Shown piece by piece: positions 34,800-43,198 of a stretch of DNA of 64,000 bases. The first letter of the stretch is position 1. Every line of letters starts with the position of its first letter. The stretch spans positions 62,001 through 126,000 of the forward strand of contig NZ_JAGGOJ010000008.1 in assembly GCF_018614575.1 (NCBI RefSeq), given 5' to 3'. The position numbers and the translations under genes were made by a program. This DNA comes from Streptomyces sp. ISL-10 (GTDB taxonomy: Bacteria; Actinomycetota; Actinomycetes; Streptomycetales; Streptomycetaceae). The notes under the pieces were generated by a model. The model did no database searches. It saw only the letters and a list, made by a program, of their open reading frames with translations, and was not told the origin of the DNA.

Positions 34800-35663
34800 A
34801 TGACCCGGAGTCGTCCCTCGCGATCGGCGACCGCCGACGATCTCCTGACGACCCTGGGACGGCTGACCGACCGGGTGCGCCAGGGCGCGGAGCGTCAGCG
34901 CGCCCGTGTCGAACTCGCCGAGGCACTGCAGCGTTCCATGCTGCCGACCGGCCTCCCCGATCTGCCCGGCCTGCGGGTGGCGGCCGAGTACGCGCCCGCG
35001 GGCAACGGCCTCGACATCGGCGGTGACTGGTACGACGGCTTCGTCCTGCCCGACGGCTCGCTCGGCTTCTCGATCGGCGACGTACAGGGCCACGACGTGG
35101 AGGCCGCCGCCTTCATGGGACAGATCCGCATAGGGCTGCGCGCCGTCGCCCACGCCACCACCGACCCCGGCGAGATCCTGGGCCGCGCCAACGAACTACT
35201 GCTCTCCGCCGATCACGAACTCTTCGCGACCTGCAGCTTTGTCCGCTTCGACCCGGCCACCGGCGATCTCGAGAGCGCCCGGGCCGGTCATGTGCCCGGC
35301 GTGTGGGCGACGGCCGGCGGGCAGGGCGGGGTCGTCGAGGACGAGGCGGGCGTGCCGCTGGGCATCCTGCCCGGCGAGGTGTATCCCGTGGCGCGGCGCC
35401 GGCTGTCCAGCGGGGGCACCTTCGTCCTGCTCACCGACGGTGTGGTGGAGGGGCCGTCGTATCCGATCGACGCCGGACTCGACGCCGTGGCCGCCCTCGT
35501 GCGCGCCGCGGCGAACACCGGTGCCGACGCGGCCGAGCTTGCGTCGCAGGTCATGGGGGTCGCGGCGCTGACGGACCACACGGACGACGCCGCCGTCCTG
35601 GTGCTGATCCACGATCCCGTCGGGAGCCGCTCCGCGGGCCCGGAGCCGTCGGACGGCCGGTAG
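34800..35663 (+). CDS. PP2C-family (SpoIIE/RsbU-type) serine phosphatase
   Basis: 287 residues; ATG with GGAGAGG upstream. An N-terminal helix (ELAEALQRSMLPTGLPDLPG) leads into the phosphatase domain: EYAPAGNGLDIGGDWYDGFV with the metal-binding Asp pair, FSIGDVQGHDVEAAAFMGQI, FATCSFVRFDPATGDLESAR, FVLLTDGVVEGPS and TDHTDDAAVLVL. Such enzymes dephosphorylate anti-sigma-factor antagonists (STAS proteins). A STAS protein is encoded far away at 56418. No sensory domain is attached. The MASE1 gene 57 bp downstream may supply the membrane sensor. Confidence 0.94.
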   Translation: MTRSRPSRSATADDLLTTLGRLTDRVRQGAERQRARVELAEALQRSMLPTGLPDLPGLRVAAEYAPAGNGLDIGGDWYDGFVLPDGSLGFSIGDVQGHDVEAAAFMGQIRIGLRAVAHATTDPGEILGRANELLLSADHELFATCSFVRFDPATGDLESARAGHVPGVWATAGGQGGVVEDEAGVPLGILPGEVYPVARRRLSSGGTFVLLTDGVVEGPSYPIDAGLDAVAALVRAAANTGADAAELASQVMGVAALTDHTDDAAVLVLIHDPVGSRSAGPEPSDGR

Positions 35664-35720
35664 ATCCGCCGAGCGGGCAGCGCGTGTCAGGGGAGCGCGC
35701 GGAGCCGGGAACGTTGTCTG

Positions 35721-36743
35721 ATGACAGACGTGCCCCGTAGCGAACACCTCCGACGTCCGGCCGCGGCACTGCTGCGGATGCTCGCCGTCGCCGCCGCCTA
35801 CTGGGTCGGCGGACAGATCGGCCTCCTCCAGCAGGTGGTGGTCGAGGGGGCGGTCGTGACGCCCCTGTGGCCGCCCACCGGGATCGCGCTGGCCTGCCTG
35901 TTGTGGATGGGAGCCGGGGTCTGGCCGGGCATCGCTGTCGGTGCCCTCGCCACAGTCGCCACGCTCGACTCCCTGGACGCCGCCACGCTCGGAGTCCTCG
36001 CGGGTAACACCCTCGCCCCCCTCGCCGCGTATCTGATGCTTCGGCGGATCGGTTTCCGGATGGAGCTCGACCGGCTGCGGGACGGGCTCGCACTCGTGTT
36101 CCTCGGGGCGCTGGGCGGCATGCTGATCAGTGCGACCTTCGGCGTGGGGACGCAGGTGTGGAACGGGTCGCTGTCGCTCGGCGAGTTCTGGCCGGTGTGG
36201 TCCGCATGGTGGGCGGGCGATGCCATGGGGGTACTGGTGATCACGCCGGTCCTCCTCCTGCTGCCCCGGGCCCGCCTGCCCCGCGACACGCGGCCCTACT
36301 GGTGGACCGAGGCCGCGGCCCTGTGTGTGACGGCGGCCGCCGTCGCCCTGCTCGTCACGCGGATCGAACTGTCCCTGCTCTTCCTGGTCTTCCCGGTGCT
36401 GATCTGGGCGGCTCTGCGGTTCCAGCTGCCCGGCGCGGCCCCGTGCGCCCTGCTGATCTCCGTGCTGGCGATCTCGGCGGCGACGTCAGGGGCCGGACCG
36501 TTCGCCGGCCGCAGTCTGCTGGAGCTCATGGTGGTACTTCAGGCGCTCAACGGCTGCGCAGCGCTGACGGCTCTGCTGCTCGCCGCCATCATCACCGAGC
36601 AGATCGGGATCCGCCGCCGGGTCGAGCAGGCGTGCTCGGCTCTCGCGGAGGTCGTGGACCAGCTCGCTCCGGGCGAGACGGCCCACCTGTGGCCGGTCGT
36701 CGAGGGCGGGAAGGTCGCGGACCGGATGGGCGGGGACGACTAG
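35721..36743 (+). CDS. MASE1 membrane sensor protein
   Basis: 340 residues with about eight predicted helices. The MASE1 pattern is visible: AAAYWVGGQIGLL, VTPLWPPTGIALACLLWMG, GVLAGNTLAPLAAYLMLRRI, and FWPVWSAWWAGDAMGVLVIT. In most bacteria MASE1 is joined to a kinase, GGDEF or PP2C output domain. Here it ends after a short coiled tail, and the PP2C phosphatase is a separate gene just upstream. A split sensor-effector pair is a reasonable reading. Confidence 0.9.
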   Translation: MTDVPRSEHLRRPAAALLRMLAVAAAYWVGGQIGLLQQVVVEGAVVTPLWPPTGIALACLLWMGAGVWPGIAVGALATVATLDSLDAATLGVLAGNTLAPLAAYLMLRRIGFRMELDRLRDGLALVFLGALGGMLISATFGVGTQVWNGSLSLGEFWPVWSAWWAGDAMGVLVITPVLLLLPRARLPRDTRPYWWTEAAALCVTAAAVALLVTRIELSLLFLVFPVLIWAALRFQLPGAAPCALLISVLAISAATSGAGPFAGRSLLELMVVLQALNGCAALTALLLAAIITEQIGIRRRVEQACSALAEVVDQLAPGETAHLWPVVEGGKVADRMGGDD

Positions 36744-37379
36744 CGCGTTGCCCGGCAACGGCCCCGCGTACCAGGTCACGGGCGTGCGCTGGCACACGAG
36801 GTCCAGCACTCGGAAGTTCAGGACCACCGGCCGAGTTGACCGCCGCCGTCCAGCCGCTGCTCGGCGGTGGGCAGCACGTCACGGCGGGACGCAGGGCGCT
36901 CCGGCCTCGCTGGTCAACCGCGACGGCCCGTCGACGTCGGGACGGGCAGGGCAGGCCCTGCCGGCGCCGGCGGAACGGTCCGCATCGCGTTCGCCAAGGG
37001 CGACTCGGCGCTGATCACGGCCCACGCCAAGGGCTTGCGCCGACGACGAGTACCGCGAGGGCATTGCCTTCACCCGCCGCGCGGGATCGGCGGGAAGGCC
37101 GGACGCCTTGCTCTGCCGGCCGTGCTGCCGGCCGCTCCGCTGACGCGGCGGCTCCGCCGTAGGCGGCGTCCGGCCGTCGGCGGAGCAACTCCGTCCCGGG
37201 CACCTCGATCAGTGCAGCCCGCGGCGTCCGGCCCCCGGCAAGGCAACGGCCGCGTCGGGCACCGGACAAACGCGCGCGCGCAGAACGGACGCCGTCGGAC
37301 CGCGCCCGTGCCCGGCGAGGGGACGCGCCGGTGCCGGTGCGGTGCCGAGCCGGAGCCGGGAAGGCCGCGGGGCGCGGGC
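36744..37379. other. 636-bp stretch without a recognisable gene
   Basis: Between the stops of the MASE1 gene and the hydrolase-SDR gene. A piece reading TVRIAFAKGDSALITAHAKG near 36985-37040 looks formerly coding, but no family is recognised and the frame breaks on both sides. Otherwise nothing seen. Confidence 0.45.
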
Positions 37380-39140
37380 TCAGCCGATGTCGAGGCGGGC
37401 GGCAGCGCGCAGCAGACCGGGGGAGAGGCGGCCGATGAGACGGGCCGCCTTGGCCTCGAACGTGACGGGCACGACCGCCCGGTCCTTGGCGACGGCACGC
37501 AGGATCTCCTCCGCCACCTTCTCCGGCGGGAAGTTCCGCTTGGCGTAGAGGCCGGAGACCCGCTTCTGCCGCGCGGCCTCCTGCGCGGCGTCGAGTCCGG
37601 AGAAGGTCGTCGTCCTGGTGATGTTGGTGTTCACGATGCCGGGGCAGATCGCGGACACACCCACCCCGAAGCCCGCCATCTCGGCCCGCAGACACTCCGA
37701 GAGCATGAAGACGGCGGCCTTGCTGGTGGCGTAGGCCGCGAGCATCTTGGACGGCAGGTAGGCCGCGGCCGACGCGAGGTTGACGATGTGGCCGCCCTCG
37801 CCGCGTTCGGCCATGAGGCCGCCGAAGGCGCGGCAGCCGTGGATGACACCCCACAGGTTGACGTCCAGGACCCGCTGCCATTCCCTATCCGTGGTGTCGA
37901 GGAAGGCGCCGGAGTGGCCGATGCCCGCGTTGTTCACGACGATGTCCGGCACGCCGTACTCCGCGGTGACATCGGCGGCGAACGTGTCGACCGCGCTGCC
38001 GTCGGAGACGTCGACCAGCCAGGCGCGGGCGGTGGCTCCCAGCGCGCGGGCCAGTTCGGCGGTGCGCTCGGCGGCGTCGATGTCGACGTCGCACAGCGCG
38101 ACATCGGCGCCCTGACCGGCGAAGGCCAGCGCCGTGGCCCGGCCGATACCGCTGCCGGCACCGGTGACGACGGCCAGTCGGCCGGTGAACGGCCCCCGGT
38201 CGTCCGCCCGCCGGGGCAGTGGCGCCGAGGTGTCCCGGCCCTCATGGCGTGCGACGAATTCCCTGACCATACGGGCCACGGTGGTTCCCTTCTCCAGCAG
38301 TGCGGACCAGTGGGTGGCGGGCACGCTGCGGCGCCACAGGTTCGGGACCCAGCGTTCGAGACCCTCCGCGAGTGCCGGGCTGACGTAATGGTCCCGGGTG
38401 AGACCGATCAGCTGCACCGGCACCGTGGTGTGCCTGGGCCTCGGGCGCAGCAGCCGGGGAAGCATGTTGGCGCGGTACAGGTCGATACCTCGCACCGCGT
38501 CACCGGCGAGCGTGGGCTGCGGGTGGCCGGGGCGCGGACTCACCGACTCCGCGAGCCGCAGCACGGTGTCCCAGCGGTCGGCCAGCCCGTGCCGCCAGGC
38601 GGCGGACGCGAGGACGGGCAGGTGGAACGCGGCGATGTACCAGGAGTGCGCCAACTGCCCCAGGAGCTGCGCCACATGGCGTGGCGTGGGCCGCGCCAGG
38701 CGGTGGCGGATCCAGTGGCCGACGTGGTCCAGGCACGGGCCGGAGATCGTGGTGTACGAGGCGATGCGGCCGGCCCCGTCGGGGTGGGTGACGGCCTCCC
38801 AGGACTGGATGGAGCCCCAGTCGTGAGCGACCACATGGACGGGCCGGCCGGGGCTGACGGCCTCGGCCACGGCGAAAAGGTCGTCGGCGAGCAGCTCCAG
38901 GCGGTAGTCGCGCCGGCGGGCGGGCCGCCCCGAACCGCCCGCGCCGCGCACGTCGTAGCGCACGACATGGTGGTCGTCGGCGAGGGCGGCGGCGACGTCG
39001 TCCCACACCCGGTGGGTGTCGGGGTAGCCGTGTACGAGCAGCACGGTGGGCCGGGCGGGGTCACCCTGTTCGTACACGGCGAGCGGGACGGTGCCGCAGC
39101 TCACGGTGCGGCGGCGGGGCCCGAGGGCGTCGGCGGCCAT
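37380..39140 (-). CDS. Alpha/beta hydrolase-SDR fusion enzyme (EphD-like)
   Basis: 586 residues. Residues 1-300 form an alpha/beta hydrolase: TVLLVHGYPDTHRVWDDVA, VVRYDVRGAGGSG and the nucleophile elbow VVAHDWGSIQSWE, with Asp as nucleophile as in epoxide hydrolases. Residues 320-586 are an SDR: LAVVTGAGSGIGRATALAFA, IVVNNAGIGHSGAF, and the catalytic YATSK in MLAAYATSKAAVF. The same fusion occurs in mycobacterial EphD, linked to mycolic-acid modification. The start ATG overlaps the upstream stop (TGATG), so it is coupled to the M24 gene. It probably hydrolyses or oxidises a lipid-like substrate (inference). Confidence 0.93.
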   Translation of the reverse strand: MAADALGPRRRTVSCGTVPLAVYEQGDPARPTVLLVHGYPDTHRVWDDVAAALADDHHVVRYDVRGAGGSGRPARRRDYRLELLADDLFAVAEAVSPGRPVHVVAHDWGSIQSWEAVTHPDGAGRIASYTTISGPCLDHVGHWIRHRLARPTPRHVAQLLGQLAHSWYIAAFHLPVLASAAWRHGLADRWDTVLRLAESVSPRPGHPQPTLAGDAVRGIDLYRANMLPRLLRPRPRHTTVPVQLIGLTRDHYVSPALAEGLERWVPNLWRRSVPATHWSALLEKGTTVARMVREFVARHEGRDTSAPLPRRADDRGPFTGRLAVVTGAGSGIGRATALAFAGQGADVALCDVDIDAAERTAELARALGATARAWLVDVSDGSAVDTFAADVTAEYGVPDIVVNNAGIGHSGAFLDTTDREWQRVLDVNLWGVIHGCRAFGGLMAERGEGGHIVNLASAAAYLPSKMLAAYATSKAAVFMLSECLRAEMAGFGVGVSAICPGIVNTNITRTTTFSGLDAAQEAARQKRVSGLYAKRNFPPEKVAEEILRAVAKDRAVVPVTFEAKAARLIGRLSPGLLRAAARLDIG

Positions 39141-40009
39141 CAGGCTGCGGCCTGCTGCCAGCGGCGGACGTGGGGCAGGTCGTCGTCGAGCCAGTAGGCG
39201 TCGTCCTCCGTGACCACCAGCAGCTCCTCGAACTTCAGGCCGACGTCGCGGAATCCGATGTGCGGTTCGACCGCCCACAGCCCCGGCGTGGGGGCGTGGC
39301 GCGAGGAACGGCCGTCGGCCCACAGCGGGGACCGGCCGTGCAGCCGCTCGCTGATCAGCTCCCGGCCGAGGGTCTGAAGGGTGCGCACCCCGAATCCGAA
39401 CACGTTGACGCCGGCCGGGCCGCGGGCCTTCATCCGCGTGACCTGGTGCCCGATGACCCGGCCCGGGTAGACCTTGTGCCGGTTGTCGTAGCCGTGCTCG
39501 GCGATCAGCGCGTCCACGGCCGCGTAGATCTCGGCGAGGGGCTTGCGCTGCCGCACCTCCCGCAGAATCAATTCGCGGTACTCGCGCAGGTCCTGGGCCA
39601 TCAGGTCCCAGACCGGGTTGTCGCCGATCCTCCCGGCGTAGCCGATGTCCGCGGTGTAGCCGTCGACGACGGGCGCGCAGTCCAGGACGTACGGCATGCC
39701 CTCCTCCAGGCGGCGTCTGCCGGCGAAGAACTGCAGTGGCGTACGGAAGTGCCGGAACGCGGTGCGGTCGCCGAACCAGGCGAAGGGGACGTGGAAGAAG
39801 TCCTCGACGCCCTCGGCGACCAGTTCGCGGCGGAGCCGGGCCGCGGCCTGGCGTTCGGTGACGCCCGGTTCCAGCCAGTCCCCGACGCGTTGCGCGCAGC
39901 CGTAGGCGAGCTGCTGGAGGGCGCGGAACCGGTCGAGGTCGTGGTCGTCGAAGGGGAACGAGGGCATGCGTACGGAGCGTGTCGTGCGGCCTGTCGCGTG
40001 GGTGCTCAT
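39140..40009 (-). CDS. M24 family metallopeptidase homologue (aminopeptidase P-like)
   Basis: 289 residues from an ATG at 40009. The pita-bread fold ligands are present: Asp-x10-Asp in YVLDCAPVVDGYTADIGYAG, His in RVIGHQVTRM, Glu in LWAVEPHIGF and Glu in GLKFEELLVV. No N-terminal creatinase domain is present. Family members remove N-terminal residues before proline or, in some cases, act as amidinohydrolases or non-peptidases. In this operon with redox and lipid-type enzymes a peptidase role is not obvious. It is coupled to the hydrolase-SDR gene by stop/start overlap. Confidence 0.88.
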   Translation of the reverse strand: MSTHATGRTTRSVRMPSFPFDDHDLDRFRALQQLAYGCAQRVGDWLEPGVTERQAAARLRRELVAEGVEDFFHVPFAWFGDRTAFRHFRTPLQFFAGRRRLEEGMPYVLDCAPVVDGYTADIGYAGRIGDNPVWDLMAQDLREYRELILREVRQRKPLAEIYAAVDALIAEHGYDNRHKVYPGRVIGHQVTRMKARGPAGVNVFGFGVRTLQTLGRELISERLHGRSPLWADGRSSRHAPTPGLWAVEPHIGFRDVGLKFEELLVVTEDDAYWLDDDLPHVRRWQQAAA

Positions 40010-40085
40010 GGTCTCGCCTTCATGGTGTCTCGATGGTGTCTCGTCTGGGACCGAAGTGCCGCGGGGCCGGGGCTGTCCGGCGTGC

Positions 40086-41195
40086 CTACACGTCGAGTTC
40101 GAGGCGGGAGCCCTCGGGCGCGCGGGAGACGCACACACGCATCCGGCCGTCCGCCCGCTCCTTCTCGGTGAGTCTGCTGCCGCCGTGGTCGACCGTGCCG
40201 GCGGTGACCCGCAGGGTGCACACACCGCAGAAACCCTGACGGCAGGAGTACGGGGTCGCCGGGTCCCTGGCCAGCAGCACGTCCAGTGCGGACCGGTCGG
40301 CCGGCACGGGCAGCACCTCACCGCTGCGCCGCAGCCTCAGCTCGAACGGCCGGCCGTCGACGATCGGCGCGGCGGTGAACCGTTCGATGTGCAGGGCCGA
40401 CGCGCCGCTGCCGTCGAAGGCCCGGCGTACGGAATCCAGCATGGGGCCGGGCCCGCAGCAGTAGACGGCGGCCCCGGCCGGCGCGCGGCCGAGGAGCTGC
40501 GCGCCCTCGGGGGCGCCGCACTCGTCGTCGGGCAGGGTCTCCACCCGGTCGCCGCCGAGTGCCGCGAGCTCGCCGATTTCCGCCGCGAACGGCATGGAGG
40601 CGCGTGAGCGGCCGGTGTGGACCAGGCGCCAGTCCAGGCCGAGCCGGGCGGCCTCGCGGGCCATCGGCAGGATCGGGGTGATGCCGATGCCTCCCGCGAG
40701 GAACAGCACGGCCGGTTCGGCGGCGAAGGGGAAGGCGTTGCGCGGTCCCGTGACGGTGACGCGCGAGCCCACCCGCACGGCGTCGTGGACCTCGGTGGAC
40801 CCGCCACCACCGCCGGCGATGCGGCGGACGGCGATCCGGTACGCGTGACGGTCGTTCGCAGCGCCGCACAGCGAATACTGCCGGACACGACCGGACGGCA
40901 GACGCAGGTCGACATGGGCACCGGCCTGCCAGCGGGGCAGCGGTGAGCCGTCCGGCGCCACCAGCCGCAGCGAGACGACGTCCTCGGCTTCGTTCTCCCG
41001 GGCGGCGACGACGAGTTCGAGGCCGGTGGTCGCGCGCCTGGGCGGCCGCCGCCCGTAGCGGTCGGTCCTGGTGACGGCGGGAAGGTAGACGTCGGAGAAG
41101 GCGGCGAGGAAGCGCATCAGGCGATCGCCCCGGCCCCTTCCGTACAGGTCGGGTGGCGGGGCCGGGGCGAGTGGCACGGCGGTGCGGTGGCGCAT
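40086..41195 (-). CDS. Phthalate-dioxygenase-reductase-type flavin/2Fe-2S reductase
   Basis: 369 residues; the ATG at 41195 has AAGGA upstream. The flavin domain shows RQYSLCGAANDRHAYRIAVR, the NAD domain shows VLFLAGGIGITPILPMAREA and AVYCCGPGPMLDSVRRAF, and the C-terminal plant-type ferredoxin domain has CRQGFCGVCTLRV plus a distant Cys (MRVCVSRA). This order is that of PDR/VanB reductases, which carry electrons from NADH through flavin and the cluster to an oxygenase. The next upstream gene in the operon encodes a ferritin-like ExxH protein, the likely electron acceptor (inference). Confidence 0.93.
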   Translation of the reverse strand: MRHRTAVPLAPAPPPDLYGRGRGDRLMRFLAAFSDVYLPAVTRTDRYGRRPPRRATTGLELVVAARENEAEDVVSLRLVAPDGSPLPRWQAGAHVDLRLPSGRVRQYSLCGAANDRHAYRIAVRRIAGGGGGSTEVHDAVRVGSRVTVTGPRNAFPFAAEPAVLFLAGGIGITPILPMAREAARLGLDWRLVHTGRSRASMPFAAEIGELAALGGDRVETLPDDECGAPEGAQLLGRAPAGAAVYCCGPGPMLDSVRRAFDGSGASALHIERFTAAPIVDGRPFELRLRRSGEVLPVPADRSALDVLLARDPATPYSCRQGFCGVCTLRVTAGTVDHGGSRLTEKERADGRMRVCVSRAPEGSRLELDV

Positions 41196-41211
41196 CGCAT
41201 GGTCCTTGTCT

Positions 41212-41436
41212 GGCGTACGGCGGGTGGTGTGCGTACGGCCGGGCCGGCGGCGGGTTCCGGGGTGGGCCGGGGCGGTGGGTGGCGTGCCGTGCGCGTACGG
41301 CCGGGCGGGCCGGCGGCGGGTTTCAGGGTGGCCGGGGCGGCGTACGGCGGGTGGTGTGCGTACGGCCGGGCCGGCGGCGGGTTTCGGGGTGGGCCGGGGC
41401 GGTGGGTGGCGTGCCGTGCGCGTACGGCCGGGCGGG
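41212..41436. repeat. Two near-identical 98-bp copies with a 127-bp period
   Basis: 41212-41309 and 41339-41436 match with few differences (for example TTCCGG against TTTCGG). The 29-bp spacer is itself built from the same GCCGGCGGCGGGTTT-like unit. The array fills the 257-bp gap between the reductase and the ferritin-like gene inside the operon. It is strongly G-rich on the plus strand and gives open frames in several phases, none protein-like. Confidence 0.85.
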
Positions 41437-41452
41437 CGGGGTGCGCGGGGCG

Positions 41453-42331
41453 TCAGCGCGCGGCGGCGCGGGCAGCGGGAGAGGAGCCGAGATAGGCGAC
41501 CGCCTGCCGGGTCGAGCCCTCCTGCGACGGGTGGTAGCGGGGGCTGAGGTAGCGGGAGGCCCAGCGTGTCAGCCTGCCGAGCCGCGGCAGCAGTCCCCGC
41601 CGGGCCGCCTCCCGGTATCCGCGCCAGGTGGGCGCCGCCCCCTGCGGCAGCGTGGGGTCGGCGGCCATCAGGAACCGGGCCCCGCGGATCCACAGATGGA
41701 GCAGCACCGGGCCGCCCACGGCCATGGTGCGGATTCGCCGCAGATACCCGGGGTCGAGGTGGCGCAGGAGGTCGTACGCGACGCTGCGGTGCTCCACCTC
41801 CTCGGCGCCGTGCCAGCGCAGCAGATCGAGCATCGTCGGATCGGCGCCGGCCCGGTCGAGTCCCTCCGCGTTGAGCACCCAGTCCCCGAGGAAGGCGGTG
41901 AAGTGCTCGACGGCGGCGATGATCGCGACCCGCTCGATCACCTGCTCGCGCCGCCGCACCGCCGGCAGATCCGGCCGCTCGCCCAGCACACGGCCGAAGA
42001 CGAACTCGACCTGCTCGACGTACGGGCGGGGATCCAGGCCCTGTGCCAGGAGGTGGTCCAGCACGCCCTGATGCGCCTCGGCGTGGACGGCCTCCTGCCC
42101 GATGAAGCCGAGGACCTCCTCGCGCAGCTTCTCGTCCCTGATCAGGGGCAGCGCCTCCTGGAAGGTGCGTACGAACCAGCGTTCGCCCTCCGGCAGGAGC
42201 AGGTGGAGGACGTTGACGACGTGGGTGGCCATCGGCCGGCCGGGGATCCAGTGCAGGGGCAGCCGCGCCCAGTCGAAGCTGACGTCCCGCGGCTGAAGGA
42301 CCAGATCGTCGTGCTCTTCCGTGGTGCTCAT
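41453..42331 (-). CDS. Ferritin-like ExxH protein (PF10118 'metal-dependent hydrolase' family), probable di-iron enzyme
   Basis: 292 residues; the ATG at 42331 has GGAGGAG upstream. The sequence is mostly helical and carries the ligand pattern of di-iron carboxylate proteins: Glu in VRTFQEALPL, ExxH in GFIGQEAVHAEAHQG, Glu-His in AIIAAVEHFTAFLGDW and ExxH in WHGAEEVEHRSVAYDLL. The Pfam family name says hydrolase, but these motifs fit an oxygenase or desaturase better. It is the first gene of the operon and faces the TetR gene. Acting with the reductase downstream it could hydroxylate or desaturate a lipid-like compound. Confidence 0.9.
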   Translation of the reverse strand: MSTTEEHDDLVLQPRDVSFDWARLPLHWIPGRPMATHVVNVLHLLLPEGERWFVRTFQEALPLIRDEKLREEVLGFIGQEAVHAEAHQGVLDHLLAQGLDPRPYVEQVEFVFGRVLGERPDLPAVRRREQVIERVAIIAAVEHFTAFLGDWVLNAEGLDRAGADPTMLDLLRWHGAEEVEHRSVAYDLLRHLDPGYLRRIRTMAVGGPVLLHLWIRGARFLMAADPTLPQGAAPTWRGYREAARRGLLPRLGRLTRWASRYLSPRYHPSQEGSTRQAVAYLGSSPAARAAAR

Positions 42332-42415
42332 GCGGGCACTCCTCCGTCACGAACAGGGGGTGGGCGGGCAAACGGGACCCGAAGAAGGGCGGCCCGCGTC
42401 CGGCGGCCGCCCTTA

Positions 42416-42430
42416 TTGAGGGTTACTCAA
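42416..42430. promoter_or_regulatory. Inverted repeat TTGAG-N5-CTCAA, candidate TetR operator 1
   Basis: TTGAGGGTTACTCAA is a perfect 5-5-5 inverted repeat between the divergent tetR and ferritin-like genes. It shares the pattern TTGAS-N5-STCAA with the repeat at 42443-42457; the centres are 27 bp apart. Confidence 0.6.
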
Positions 42431-42441
42431 CAGTAGAAGTT

Positions 42442-42458
42442 ATTGACTTCTTGTCAAT
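42442..42458. promoter_or_regulatory. Inverted repeat ATTGAC-N5-GTCAAT, candidate TetR operator 2
   Basis: ATTGACTTCTTGTCAAT is a perfect 6-5-6 inverted repeat. It ends on the first base of the tetR -10 box (TAGGAT), so a bound repressor would block tetR transcription. A/T-rich sequence here stands out from the surrounding G+C-rich DNA. Confidence 0.7.
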
Positions 42459-42463
42459 AGGAT
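42458..42463 (+). promoter_or_regulatory. -10 box TAGGAT of tetR, leaderless placement
   Basis: TAGGAT ends six bases before the ATG at 42470. Confidence 0.55.
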
Positions 42464-42469
42464 GGAGTC

Positions 42470-43123
42470 ATGACTCGGCGCCACCCCGCTCCCCGCGCTT
42501 CCCGGATGCCCCCCACCGACCGGCGGACCCAGATCCTGGCCGCGGCCCGGCGCGTCCTGGAGGTCCGCACCATTGACGAGATCTCCGTCGAAGCCGTCGC
42601 CGACGAGGCCGGCGTCTCGCCGGGGTTGCTGTTCCACTACTTCGGCACGCAGCGCACTTTCCGGCTGGCGATCCTGCAGGCGGCGGCGGAGGAACTGCTG
42701 ACACACGTCCGCCCCGACCCGTCCGTGAGCCCCGCCGAACAACTGCGCTCGGGCATGGAGACCTTCGTCGACTACGTGTCGCGGCACCCCACCGTCTACC
42801 GGGCCGTCACCCTGCTGAACACCGGCAGCGGGACGCGCACCCTGCACCGCTCGGCCCGCTCCACCCTCGCCGGATGGCTCACGGAGGCGCTGCGTACCGC
42901 GGGCGTGCCTGCCGACCCTGCTGTCGGACTCGCCGTGGCGGGGTGGCTGGCGTACATGGAGGAAGTGGTCCTGACCTGGCTGGACGAGCCGTCGATGGAG
43001 CGGACCGCCCTGATCGACCTGTGCGAGCGCAGTTTCTACGAACTGATCAGGACGGCCGTCGGCGACGACGCCCGATGGCAGCAGATCCTCGCGGGGATCG
43101 GCGCCCGTTCTTCTGCGTCCTGA
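42470..43123 (+). CDS. TetR-family regulator of the divergent ferritin-like/reductase operon
   Basis: 217 residues. The N-terminal helix-turn-helix is typical: RRTQILAAARRVLEV, ISVEAVADEAGVSPGLLFHY, FGTQRTFRLAIL. The C-terminal ligand domain (about residues 70-205) is helical with YVSRHPTVYRAVTLL and WLAYMEEVVLTWLDEP, reminiscent of regulators that bind hydrophobic ligands. Two inverted repeats in the shared promoter region, one touching its own -10 box, suggest repression of itself and of the divergent operon. A strong terminator follows. Confidence 0.93.
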   Translation: MTRRHPAPRASRMPPTDRRTQILAAARRVLEVRTIDEISVEAVADEAGVSPGLLFHYFGTQRTFRLAILQAAAEELLTHVRPDPSVSPAEQLRSGMETFVDYVSRHPTVYRAVTLLNTGSGTRTLHRSARSTLAGWLTEALRTAGVPADPAVGLAVAGWLAYMEEVVLTWLDEPSMERTALIDLCERSFYELIRTAVGDDARWQQILAGIGARSSAS

Positions 43124-43126
43124 ACG

Positions 43127-43164
43127 CCGTGTCCGGACGGGGGCCTCGCCCCGTCCGGACACGG
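43127..43164 (+). terminator. Terminator of tetR
   Basis: A perfect 16-bp stem, CCGTGTCCGGACGGGG with its complement at 43149-43164, loop GCCTCG, beginning four bases after the stop codon. Confidence 0.9.
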
Positions 43165-43198
43165 CCCGTGCGGCGCCGCATCACGCGGCAGGCTCTCC

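Noticed and set aside
36867..39197. A 776-codon plus-strand open frame
   Set aside because: It is antisense to the hydrolase-SDR gene, whose catalytic motifs are intact. High G+C makes such shadow frames common.
40086..42371. A 761-codon minus-strand open frame
   Set aside because: It joins the reductase to a G/C-rich repeat spacer and an out-of-frame reading of the ferritin-like gene. The reductase has its own ATG and ribosome site at 41195.
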